NCBI GenBank assembly: GCA_934515035.1
Contig: CAKSXP010000129.1
Span: 1 to 5,683, forward strand
Source: an uncultured Oscillospiraceae bacterium
Lineage (GTDB): Bacteria > Bacillota > Clostridia > Oscillospirales > Oscillospiraceae
DNA: 5,683 bases
Reading direction: 5' to 3'
The position numbers and the translations under genes are program-made. Positions 1 through 5,555 of the stretch are shown here, one piece after another (within the stretch, counting starts at the first letter, position 1; each line of letters starts with the position of its first letter). The notes beneath the pieces are model-generated. The model made no database searches and had not been told where the DNA came from. It saw nothing but the letters and a program-made list of their open reading frames with translations.

Positions 1-324
1 GCTGATGTTTGTGCCGGGGATCTCGATCCAGGCGTATATCTCGTCGTTTATGTCTTTGAGTGCGGCAAAGTCGATATCTATGTCCATCGTTGGCTCTTCC
101 GGCTCTTCCGGCTCCTCAGCGGCGGATGGTGCAGGCGTGTTTTCGGTCTGCTGCGGCGGGGTCTCTGCCGCGGGCACGTCTGCCCCGGAAAAGGCCAGTT
201 GGCTTATTCTGTCGTTGAGCATACCGCCGCGGAAGTACTGATAGATGTACAGGCAGCAGAGAGCGCAGATGATTATTGAGACAGCGGAAATGATGCACAG
301 CAGTATTTTGACGGAACGTCGCAT
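1..324 (-). CDS. srtB: Class B sortase, N-terminal 108 residues (runs off the left edge)
   Basis: This is the start of a membrane-bound transpeptidase that would cleave sorting signals of surface proteins and attach them to peptidoglycan. The frame is open from the ATG at 324-322 to base 1. A GGAGGA ribosome binding site (338-333) lies 8 nt upstream of the ATG. Residues 2-6 are basic (RRSVK), and residues 7-28 are one hydrophobic segment, a signal anchor that leaves the catalytic domain outside. Residues 49-80 form a Pro/Glu-rich linker with EEP repeats. Residues 85-107 (DFAALKDIN...AWIEIPGTNI) match the opening of the class B sortase fold, where the family reads roughly DF..L..iN.di.gWi.IpgT.I. 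The catalytic His, Cys and Arg lie outside the window, so activity cannot be judged. The gene follows a small SPQTG protein, its probable substrate, and an intrinsic terminator sits between them. Confidence 0.86.
   Translation of the reverse strand, partial: MRRSVKILLCIISAVSIIICALCCLYIYQYFRGGMLNDRISQLAFSGADVPAAETPPQQTENTPAPSAAEEPEEPEEPTMDIDIDFAALKDINDEIYAWIEIPGTNIS
92..118. repeat. 9-bp tandem repeat in the sortase linker
   Basis: The unit GGCTCTTCC (plus strand) occurs at 92-100 and 101-109, with a degenerate third copy at 110-118. On the coding (minus) strand each copy encodes a Glu-Glu-Pro triplet between the membrane anchor and the catalytic domain. The unit is three codons, so copy-number change would alter linker length without breaking the frame. 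Confidence 0.7.
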
Positions 325-345
325 AAAAGGTTTCCTCCGAAAAGC

Positions 346-384
346 GAAAAACGCCCCATAAACGGCATTGCATTTACGGGGCGT
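346..384 (-). terminator. Intrinsic terminator between the SPQTG protein and the sortase
   Basis: Arms 351-362 and 373-384 form a 12-bp stem around a 10-nt loop. Read on the minus strand, the only non-Watson-Crick pair is a G-U wobble; on the plus strand the same position is an A-C mismatch. The minus-strand RNA therefore folds better. The stem has a run of four GC pairs at its core and is followed on the minus strand by TTTTTCGCTTTT. It starts 24 nt after the stop codon of the small surface-protein gene and ends just before the sortase ribosome binding site. Sortase expression would thus depend on read-through, unless a weak promoter was missed. Confidence 0.8.
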
Positions 385-408
385 AATCGTTTGTTATTAA
401 AGGTGTTC

Positions 409-639
409 TCAGCCGAGGACCTTTTTGATGGAGACGAACGCGATCCCCGCAAACAGGACAGCGGCAACGATGATAAAGGAGATTCCGAAAGCATATCCCG
501 TCTGAGGAGAGGTAGGCTGGACATCTTCGTCGGTGTTGCCATGTTCGGGGCTGGTAACGGCGCCATCAGCAAAAGCGGCGGCGGAGAGCAGACAGCAGAC
601 CATAACGGCGAGAAGCAGTATGGCAAGAAGCCTCTTCAT
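409..639 (-). CDS. Very small cell-wall-anchored protein with SPQTG sorting signal
   Basis: This encodes 76 residues, probably exported and covalently attached to the cell wall by the adjacent class B sortase. Residues 1-24 are a signal peptide: MKR, a hydrophobic core, and a predicted cut after AFA at residue 24. Residues 44-48 are SPQTG, the sortase motif. Residues 50-71 form a hydrophobic stretch, and the protein ends in the short basic tail KKVLG. Cleavage between Thr47 and Gly48 would leave only residues 25-47, an acidic 23-residue peptide, on the surface. SPxTG-like motifs are known for some clostridial class B sortases, such as that of C. difficile. A GGAGGG ribosome binding site (651-646) lies 6 nt before the ATG, and a good promoter lies upstream. 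The anchored peptide resembles no domain I recognise. The sorting-signal architecture is clear; the biological role is unknown. Confidence 0.87.
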   Translation of the reverse strand: MKRLLAILLLAVMVCCLLSAAAFADGAVTSPEHGNTDEDVQPTSPQTGYAFGISFIIVAAVLFAGIAFVSIKKVLG

Positions 640-671
640 ATATAGCCCTCCATTTCATTTCAGATGCATCT

Positions 672-700
672 ATTATAGGTTCGAACGGGACAAAAATCAA
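672..700 (-). promoter_or_regulatory. Sigma-A-like promoter for the SPQTG protein gene
   Basis: On the minus strand, TTGATT (700-695) and a consensus TATAAT (677-672) are separated by exactly 17 bp. Transcription would start near 665, giving a leader of about 25 nt before the ATG at 639. The -10 box abuts an ATAGG box (675-679 on the plus strand) that recurs in this intergenic region. Confidence 0.75.
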
Positions 701-744
701 TAGCAAAATTGAAAAAATATATAATTTTCCAAACGAAGATTTTT

Positions 745-777
745 ATAGGAAACCATAGGATTTTCCGCGTCCCTATG
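745..777. promoter_or_regulatory. Cluster of ATAGG boxes, candidate operator
   Basis: ATAGGA occurs at 745-750 and again at 755-760, direct copies spaced one helical turn (10 bp) apart. An inverted copy, CCTATG at 772-777, pairs with CATAGG at 754-759 as a perfect 6-bp inverted repeat. A further ATAGG lies at 675-679, on the -10 box of the opposite promoter. The cluster sits where a -35 element for the plus-strand promoter would be, and none is recognisable there. A regulator binding here is an inference; the repeats themselves are plain in the sequence. Confidence 0.4.
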
Positions 778-784
778 ATATAAT
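776..784 (+). promoter_or_regulatory. Extended -10 promoter for the sugar dehydratase gene
   Basis: TG at 776-777, one base, then a consensus TATAAT at 779-784 form an extended -10 element. The best-placed -35 hexamer (756-761, TAGGAT) matches the consensus poorly, which is typical of extended -10 or activator-dependent promoters. The start would be near 791, giving a leader of about 74 nt. That leader contains an imperfect hairpin at 817-841 (9 positions, two mismatches, 7-nt loop) with no T tract. Confidence 0.5.
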
Positions 785-864
785 GAAAAACAGATTTTTT
801 CGCGGAAACAGTCTGACGGCCGATCATGGCATGAGCTGCCGCACGAAAGAGAAGGCATACGGAG

Positions 865-2748
865 ATGGAGTTTTTCAGGGGAGCAAACCGGCAAAAATAT
901 ATAAAGATACTTTTCCTTTTGATAATTGACGTATTTCTCATAAACCTGGCGTCGTTTCTTGCGCTGTTTGTCAGGTTCGAGATGGTGTATCAAACGGCGA
1001 AGGAGAGCGGTTTTCTGGACCATGTTGCGGCCTTTGCGCCGCTCCATACGGTGATGACCGTGGCGATACTCGCTCTGTTCGGCCTGTATAACAGCCTTTG
1101 GGCCTATGTCGGAATGAAGGAGCTTCTGCATATCGTTCTTGCCTCCGTGATAAGCGGGGTGCTGCAATACTTTTTCCTGACGATGCTCGGGCTGAACGTT
1201 CCGCGCAGCTTTCCGATACTTAACATCATCTTCCTTGTGCTGCTGCTGACGATCGAGCGGTTTTCATACCGCATACTCAGAATGACCGTCCGGCACGGCA
1301 CGCTGTACGGGAAGCGCGTGAACACGATGCTGATCGGCGCGGGACAGGCCGGAATGATAACGATCCAGGAGCTGGAGAACAGCAGCATGTCGCACAACAG
1401 GGTGGTGTGCATCATAGACGACGACCCGGCGAAGCAGGGGCTTCGGCTGATGGGCATACATATCGTCGGCGGACGGGACAAGATAATCGAAGCCGTCAGG
1501 AAATATGGCATAAAGGAGATCATACTCGCGATCCCCTCGTGCTCAAACGGCGAGCGCCGCAGAATACTGGAGATATGCCAGAAGACCGGCTGCGTTACAA
1601 GAACACTGCCGGGGCTTGCGGAGCTTGCAAACGGGACCGTGACGGTGCAGAAAATAAGAAACGTCAGCATTGAGGACCTTCTCGGCCGCGACAGCGTCAA
1701 CGTCGATATGGAGGGCATCAGCGAGAACATACGCGGAAGGACCGTGCTCGTAACGGGAGGCGGCGGGAGCATAGGCAGCGAGCTCTGCCGGCAGGTGGCC
1801 GCCTGCGCGCCGCGCAGACTTATCATTTTCGATATATATGAAAACAACGCATATCAGATACAGCAGGAACTCAGGACTCGCTATCCGGGGCTGGCGCTGG
1901 AGGTGATGATCGGTTCCGTGCGCGACGAGGCAAGAGTGGAAGATCTGTTTGAGCGCTTCCGCCCGGATATCGTATACCATGCGGCGGCGCACAAGCACGT
2001 TCCCCTCATGGAGGACAGTCCGAACGAGGCGGTCAAGAACAATATCTTCGGCACGTATAACGTCGCGGCCGCGGCGGATAAGTACAGAACGGAGACCTTT
2101 GTGCTCATCTCCACGGACAAGGCCGTCAATCCGACGAACGTCATGGGCGCGACAAAGCGCGTGTGCGAGATGATAATCCAGATGTTCAGCAGCAGAAGCG
2201 AGCATACACGGTTCGTGGCCGTCAGGTTCGGGAATGTTCTCGGCAGCAACGGCAGCGTCATCCCGCTGTTCCGTACCCAGATCGAAAACGGCGGACCCGT
2301 CACGGTCACACACAGGGACATAATACGTTATTTCATGACGGTGCCGGAGGCAGTGTCCCTCGTCATGCAGGCCGGAGTGTATGCGCACGGCGGCGAGATA
2401 TTTGTTCTGGATATGGGAGACCCCGTTAAAATTGACGACCTTGCGCGCAATATGATAAGGCTCTCCGGCTTTGAGCCGGATGTGGACATAAAAATCGAAT
2501 ATACGGGTCTGCGCCCGGGAGAAAAGCTCTATGAGGAGCTTTTGATGAACGAGGAGGGCCTGACAAAAACTGCGAATAATCTCATTTTCGTCGGACATCC
2601 GAGCGGCGTTTCCGACAATGAGCTTATCTATTCTCTGGACAGGCTCAGACAGCTCAGCGCGGAGAATTCACCGTATATCAGGGAAGAGCTGGCAAGAGTC
2701 GTAAAGACTTATCACAGAGAAGGGCAGCCCATTGCCGCAGGCGTCTGA
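865..2748 (+). CDS. Membrane-bound UDP-GlcNAc-type 4,6-dehydratase (PglF/CapD/WbpM family)
   Basis: This encodes 627 residues, the usual length of this family. Its members convert UDP-GlcNAc to the 4-keto-6-deoxy sugar, the first step towards bacillosamine-, QuiNAc- or FucNAc-type sugars of surface glycans. Four membrane segments lie at about 12-36, 54-76, 86-108 and 114-130. A first nucleotide-binding fold (CoA-binding-like) shows GAGQAG at 158-163. The catalytic short-chain dehydrogenase domain starts near 292 with TGGGGSIG (297-304), followed by HAAAHKHVPLME (372-383), STDK (416-419), MGATK (427-431), RFGNVLGS (454-461) and LRPGEKLYEELL (549-560). Met replaces the usual active-site Tyr of YxxxK, as is normal in this family, where the TDK residues are catalytic. 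The exact sugar substrate is not decided by sequence. The ATG is supported by AGAAGG at 850-855, 9 nt upstream, and by the position of the first membrane segment. No terminator is visible in the 161 nt after the gene. Isoleucine is often encoded by ATA, unlike in the next gene. Confidence 0.93.
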   Translation: MEFFRGANRQKYIKILFLLIIDVFLINLASFLALFVRFEMVYQTAKESGFLDHVAAFAPLHTVMTVAILALFGLYNSLWAYVGMKELLHIVLASVISGVLQYFFLTMLGLNVPRSFPILNIIFLVLLLTIERFSYRILRMTVRHGTLYGKRVNTMLIGAGQAGMITIQELENSSMSHNRVVCIIDDDPAKQGLRLMGIHIVGGRDKIIEAVRKYGIKEIILAIPSCSNGERRRILEICQKTGCVTRTLPGLAELANGTVTVQKIRNVSIEDLLGRDSVNVDMEGISENIRGRTVLVTGGGGSIGSELCRQVAACAPRRLIIFDIYENNAYQIQQELRTRYPGLALEVMIGSVRDEARVEDLFERFRPDIVYHAAAHKHVPLMEDSPNEAVKNNIFGTYNVAAAADKYRTETFVLISTDKAVNPTNVMGATKRVCEMIIQMFSSRSEHTRFVAVRFGNVLGSNGSVIPLFRTQIENGGPVTVTHRDIIRYFMTVPEAVSLVMQAGVYAHGGEIFVLDMGDPVKIDDLARNMIRLSGFEPDVDIKIEYTGLRPGEKLYEELLMNEEGLTKTANNLIFVGHPSGVSDNELIYSLDRLRQLSAENSPYIREELARVVKTYHREGQPIAAGV

Positions 2749-2828
2749 AAGCCTAAGGCGGGCGGCGGGCTGGCACAATTCCTCCCGGAAGCGTTATGCG
2801 TTTTGCGGCAAAGCTTATGCCATATACG

Positions 2829-2872
2829 CATTGACTGATTTTACAAATTATAATAGAATTAACAGGTCAATG
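2829..2872. promoter_or_regulatory. 7-bp inverted repeat flanking the beta-helix promoter
   Basis: CATTGAC (2829-2835) and GTCAATG (2866-2872) are exact reverse complements separated by 30 bp. With one inserted base the match extends to CATTGACTG versus CAGGTCAATG. The left arm overlaps the -35 box; the right arm lies on the expected transcription start. The right arm is not explained by promoter consensus, so a two-site operator is possible. Confidence 0.35.
2831..2859 (+). promoter_or_regulatory. Sigma-A-like promoter for the beta-helix gene
   Basis: TTGACT (2831-2836) and TAGAAT (2854-2859) are spaced by 17 bp. A consensus TATAAT also lies at 2849-2854, but it is only 12 bp from TTGACT and has no good -35 at the right distance. 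The start would be near 2866, with a leader of about 44 nt ending in an AGGAGG ribosome binding site at 2898-2903. Confidence 0.6.
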
Positions 2873-2909
2873 ATGTTATATATGTGAAAAACGAACCAGG
2901 AGGAAAAAT

Positions 2910-4763
2910 ATGAACACAAAAATATTTGAAGCCGGCGAACACCTGATAACCGAGTCTATCGAGTGCGACCTGCTTACGATCAGCGAGGGCGCGGTCCTTA
3001 CGGCGCCCAAGGGAAAGACGCTGCTCCTCTCCGTTGACGGAGTCGGCAAAAAGCTTCAGGCCGGTACATACGGAAACAATGTTGTCGTCAAGGTCGTTGA
3101 CTTTACCAACATCAAGACCGAGGGCATTTTCGGCAACCCGAACGGAATGAATTTCCGCGCGGCTCTGTCTATCGAGGACGGAAAGATCATCGAGGCCCGG
3201 TCCGACCGCGAGCTCATCAGCGGCGAATACGATGACAAGCACGCACGCAACATCACCATCGTCTCCACCGAGGATTACCTTAACGGCATCATCCTCAAGG
3301 GCGACAGCGAATACACGATTGACAACGCCTACATCGAGCTTGAGGGCGAGGGCGGAAACGACTTCTCCGGCCTTGGCTCCCCGATAATGGTCCTTGACAG
3401 CTCCAGACTGACCGTCAACAACTCCAAGCTCATCACCCACGGACTTACCCGCACGACGACTCACTCTGCCGGTACCTCTGTCATCCATTACAACAACTGC
3501 GAGCTTTCCGCCATCAGCGGCGAGTCCGAGTTCTTCCACCCCGTCTGGGCACTGGGACTTACCGGCACCAACCGTGCTACCCAGATTGCCGGCGTCGGCC
3601 AGGTCTACTTCAACGACTGCAAGATAACCTCTAACGGCTGGGGCGCGCTGTGCATTGACGGCGCCGACCGCGGCATCATGGAGGCGCGCAACTGCGAAGT
3701 CTCTCTCGTTGGCCCGCGCGGCCGTGGCTATGCCGCTTTCCCCGAGCGCCACAGCTCCATCCGACTTTACGACTCCAAGGTCCGCAGCAACGGCTACGGC
3801 TTCCTTATGGACACCCACGGCGACGGCGGCGGCGGATACTACTCCAACACCCATGTCGATGCAGGCGCTTTCGGCGTTTACATTTTCAAGGATCTGGGCG
3901 GCGAGTTCAAGGCCGATAAGGGCACCGTTATCAACAGCGAGCGCGCCAGCTTCGGCGTCAGTGCTTCCAACACCTACATAAATCTCGACAACGTAACTCT
4001 TAATCCGGCCAACGGAACGCTCGTCCAGCTTCAGGACTGCGACGTCGGCGGCATGGACGCAAAGGGCATCCGCCTGCCTGTCGGCCAGGTCGATACCTAT
4101 GTTGAGGGCCGCGACCTCACCACCGCCGACCCCAAGCGCGATGTGTTCGTCAACTGGAAGAACATGGACGTTGCCGGTAACATTTACAACTCTTCCACGA
4201 ACCTCGACTTCGTGTTCAAGCCCTTCGAGGGAGAAGGACCCGAGTTTATCATGTATGTTGTCGATCCGTTCTCCGACGCCCCCGCTGGCGGACCCGGAGG
4301 TCCCGGCGGACATGGCGGACCCGGCGAGCCGGACGGCCCCCGTATGCTCGACAACGAAGAGGATGCCAACCCCGATATGGAGTTCTTCATGGACGAGAGC
4401 AAGTTCTATGGTCCGCGCAACATCGAAGTCAAGCTCGAGAATGTCAGGATCGACGGCATCATCTCCTCCGCAACGCAGGCTTATAAAGAGGGGCTTGAGG
4501 TCATCAACCGCTACAACCTGACCGAGCTGGGCAACATCACCCAGACCGCGGCTCCCGCCATCAACAACGGCGTTATCGTCTCTCTCGATAAGGACAGCGT
4601 CTGGACAGTTGCGGGAACCAGCTATATCAACTCCCTGACCATCGCCGACGGCGCCGTTATCAAGGCTCCCGAGGGCAAAAAGCTCAGCGTCACCGTAAAT
4701 GGCGAGGCTGTCGAGCTTGCGGCGGGCGAGTATAAGGGCACCATCGTCATCGAGGTCGCCTGA
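2910..4763 (+). CDS. Predicted right-handed beta-helix protein with duplicated terminal modules, function unknown
   Basis: This encodes 617 residues with no signal peptide, membrane segment or sorting signal, so it appears cytoplasmic or is exported by an unusual route. AGGAGG (2898-2903), 6 nt before the ATG, fixes the start. The central part shows recurring turns of the type [N/D][N/D/S][C/S/T]x[LVI] ending at residues 174, 199, 239, 264, 291 and 316, often about 25 apart. Related NVxL/I turns occur near 361-364 and 511-514. This fits a parallel beta-helix of the pectate-lyase-like kind, but I see no recognised catalytic set. Residues 21-62 and 575-616 are homologous modules bracketing the helix. 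Residues 460-477 are Gly-Pro-rich, followed by an acidic stretch (481-497) that probably forms a protruding loop. Codons mostly end in C or G, with few ATA, and the ribosome binding site is strong, suggesting high expression. It has its own promoter and terminator. Possible roles (glycan binding, structural scaffold, carbohydrate-active enzyme) cannot be chosen from sequence alone. Confidence 0.85.
   Translation: MNTKIFEAGEHLITESIECDLLTISEGAVLTAPKGKTLLLSVDGVGKKLQAGTYGNNVVVKVVDFTNIKTEGIFGNPNGMNFRAALSIEDGKIIEARSDRELISGEYDDKHARNITIVSTEDYLNGIILKGDSEYTIDNAYIELEGEGGNDFSGLGSPIMVLDSSRLTVNNSKLITHGLTRTTTHSAGTSVIHYNNCELSAISGESEFFHPVWALGLTGTNRATQIAGVGQVYFNDCKITSNGWGALCIDGADRGIMEARNCEVSLVGPRGRGYAAFPERHSSIRLYDSKVRSNGYGFLMDTHGDGGGGYYSNTHVDAGAFGVYIFKDLGGEFKADKGTVINSERASFGVSASNTYINLDNVTLNPANGTLVQLQDCDVGGMDAKGIRLPVGQVDTYVEGRDLTTADPKRDVFVNWKNMDVAGNIYNSSTNLDFVFKPFEGEGPEFIMYVVDPFSDAPAGGPGGPGGHGGPGEPDGPRMLDNEEDANPDMEFFMDESKFYGPRNIEVKLENVRIDGIISSATQAYKEGLEVINRYNLTELGNITQTAAPAINNGVIVSLDKDSVWTVAGTSYINSLTIADGAVIKAPEGKKLSVTVNGEAVELAAGEYKGTIVIEVA
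2970..3095 (+). repeat. N-terminal 42-residue module (copy 1) of the beta-helix protein
   Basis: This encodes residues 21-62. It aligns without gaps to residues 575-616, with 19 of 42 identities by my count. The shared core is LTIxxGAVxxAPxGKxL followed by VxG and LxAGxY. The DNA copies have diverged, so the duplication is old. Confidence 0.75.
4287..4340 (+). repeat. Gly-Pro-rich (GGP/GGH) segment in the beta-helix protein
   Basis: This encodes residues 460-477 as repeated GGP and GGH triplets running into GEP and DGP. It is a short collagen-like, flexible segment in an otherwise beta-rich protein, followed by an acidic stretch. It probably marks a loop leaving the helix rather than a rung. 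Confidence 0.75.
4632..4757 (+). repeat. C-terminal 42-residue module (copy 2) of the beta-helix protein
   Basis: This encodes residues 575-616, the partner of the N-terminal module, and ends one residue before the stop. Its presence at both ends suggests paired caps of the helix or a surface for self-association. Confidence 0.75.
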
Positions 4764-4794
4764 ACGCACCATCCGGCTGTGAATAACTGAAAAA

Positions 4795-4863
4795 ATGACA
4801 GGCATTTTGCCATGCGCCGATAAGGCAGTAACTTGAGAAAACCGCAAAATCGGCATTTGTCAT
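4795..4863 (+). other. Foldable element in the 3' region of the beta-helix transcript
   Basis: ATGACA (4795-4800) pairs with TGTCAT (4858-4863). Inside it, ATGCGCCGAT (4812-4821) pairs with ATCGGCAT (4849-4856), leaving a 2-nt bulge. Between the two left arms a small hairpin, GGCATTTTGCC (4801-4811), can form. The central loop is 27 nt. The whole lies 31 nt after the stop codon and 16 nt before the terminator. It may be a structured 3' untranslated region or a small RNA; no promoter of its own is evident. Confidence 0.4.
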
Positions 4864-4879
4864 ACAGGATTGGACAGCA

Positions 4880-4921
4880 AAACAGACGGCACTCAGCTTT
4901 GGCTGGGTGTCGCCTGTTTTT
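4880..4921 (+). terminator. Strong intrinsic terminator after the beta-helix gene
   Basis: Arms 4882-4897 and 4902-4917 form a 16-position stem with one A-C mismatch and two G-U wobbles on the plus strand, a TTTG loop, and TTTTT at 4917-4921. It lies about 120 nt after the stop codon at 4763 and closes the transcript. Confidence 0.88.
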
Positions 4922-4970
4922 GTACATCCAAGGGTCGATAATCGCTTTTTTGCGCTGTAAAGCAAGGATA

Positions 4971-5058
4971 ATGGAAAGAGTGAAGCCGGATATTTCGATG
5001 CGTAATATGATCGACGTTTACTGAGAAACTACTGAACGAAATGGAGAAAGAACAATGA
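4971..5058 (+). other. Possible remnant of a broken gene upstream of the Nudix gene
   Basis: One frame from the ATG at 4971 reads MERVKPDISMRNMIDVY and stops at 5022-5024. A second frame, open from 5011, reads ...TEKLLNEMEKEQ and stops at 5056-5058, overlapping the Nudix ATG as ATGA. Joined by one frameshift near 5016-5020 they would give a plausible C-terminus translationally coupled to the Nudix gene. I recognise no family. A chance open frame is an equally fair reading. Confidence 0.25.
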
Positions 5059-5531
5059 ACAAGGATATGTGCGTAGTCTGTGACGATGGGATTTTGAATA
5101 TTCGCGCCGGTGCGATCATCATGAAAGATGGAAAGCTTTTGATGGTTGGCAATGACAGAAACTATCTCTACTCCGTTGGCGGCAGGGTAAAATTCGGTGA
5201 AACGGCAGAAGAGACTGTTGTTCGTGAAGTGTTTGAAGAAACAGGCGTTATGATGGAAGTTGACCGGCTTGGCTTTGTGCATGAAAACTATTTCTATGGC
5301 GATGCGCCTTCCAATCTGAACAAACTGATTTATGAGATCTCGTTTTTCTTCTATATGAAAGTACCTGATACTTTTGTGCCGGTCAGCGAAAGCTTCATGG
5401 AGGGCAGCAGCGAAGAACACTTGGTGTGGGTTTCGCCCGATGAGGACATTAAGATGTATCCGGAGTTTTTCAAAACCGAATTGAAGAATCCAACGGATAC
5501 GGTAAAGTATTTCACTACGGACGGGAGATAA
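5055..5531 (+). CDS. Nudix hydrolase
   Basis: This encodes 158 residues and is complete. Nudix enzymes hydrolyse nucleoside diphosphates linked to another group, using a divalent metal held by the Nudix box. The box is perfect: G43, five residues, E49, seven residues, then REVFEETGV at 57-65, with metal ligands expected among E58, E61 and E62. A beta strand with RAGAIIMKDGKLLMV (17-31) precedes it, as usual. The sequence does not tell the substrate (ADP-ribose, oxidised dNTP, NDP-sugar or other). The ATG is supported by GGAG at 5043-5046, 8 nt upstream, and is overlapped by the stop of an upstream remnant frame. GC is about 45% in sampled lines, well below the preceding gene, and codons are more AT-rich, so this gene probably came with the mobilisation-gene remnant downstream. 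No terminator is visible after it. Confidence 0.93.
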   Translation: MNKDMCVVCDDGILNIRAGAIIMKDGKLLMVGNDRNYLYSVGGRVKFGETAEETVVREVFEETGVMMEVDRLGFVHENYFYGDAPSNLNKLIYEISFFFYMKVPDTFVPVSESFMEGSSEEHLVWVSPDEDIKMYPEFFKTELKNPTDTVKYFTTDGR

Positions 5532-5555
5532 ATTAACTGGAGCAGGACAGCCTCC

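Noticed and set aside
720..725. A second TATAAT on the plus strand in the divergent region
   Set aside because: It has no acceptable -35 at 16-18 bp and no TG extension, and lies in a simple AT-rich stretch.
1543..2598. A 351-codon open frame on the minus strand inside the dehydratase gene
   Set aside because: It is antisense to highly conserved catalytic motifs of the dehydratase, with His/Arg-rich composition and no start signals.
2749..2830. A terminator after the dehydratase gene
   Set aside because: Only short, imperfect inverted repeats are present and none is followed by a T run.
2869..2887. A tiny leader peptide (MMLYM) before the beta-helix gene
   Set aside because: It is five codons with no ribosome binding site and no amino-acid repeat that would suggest attenuation.
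2859..4856. A 665-codon open frame on the minus strand, longer than the gene it opposes
   Set aside because: It is antisense to the beta-helix gene, has a repetitive Val/Asp/Gly composition caused by C-ending codons on the other strand, no ribosome binding site, and spans the beta-helix stop and leader.
4795..4863. An integron attC recombination site
   Set aside because: The fold is suggestive, but the conserved core sequences of attC ends (GTTRRRY and its partner) are absent and no integrase or cassette array is seen.
4833..5024. A 63-codon frame starting at TTG
   Set aside because: It runs through the strong terminator at 4880-4921 and has no ribosome binding site. Only its last part may be a coding remnant.
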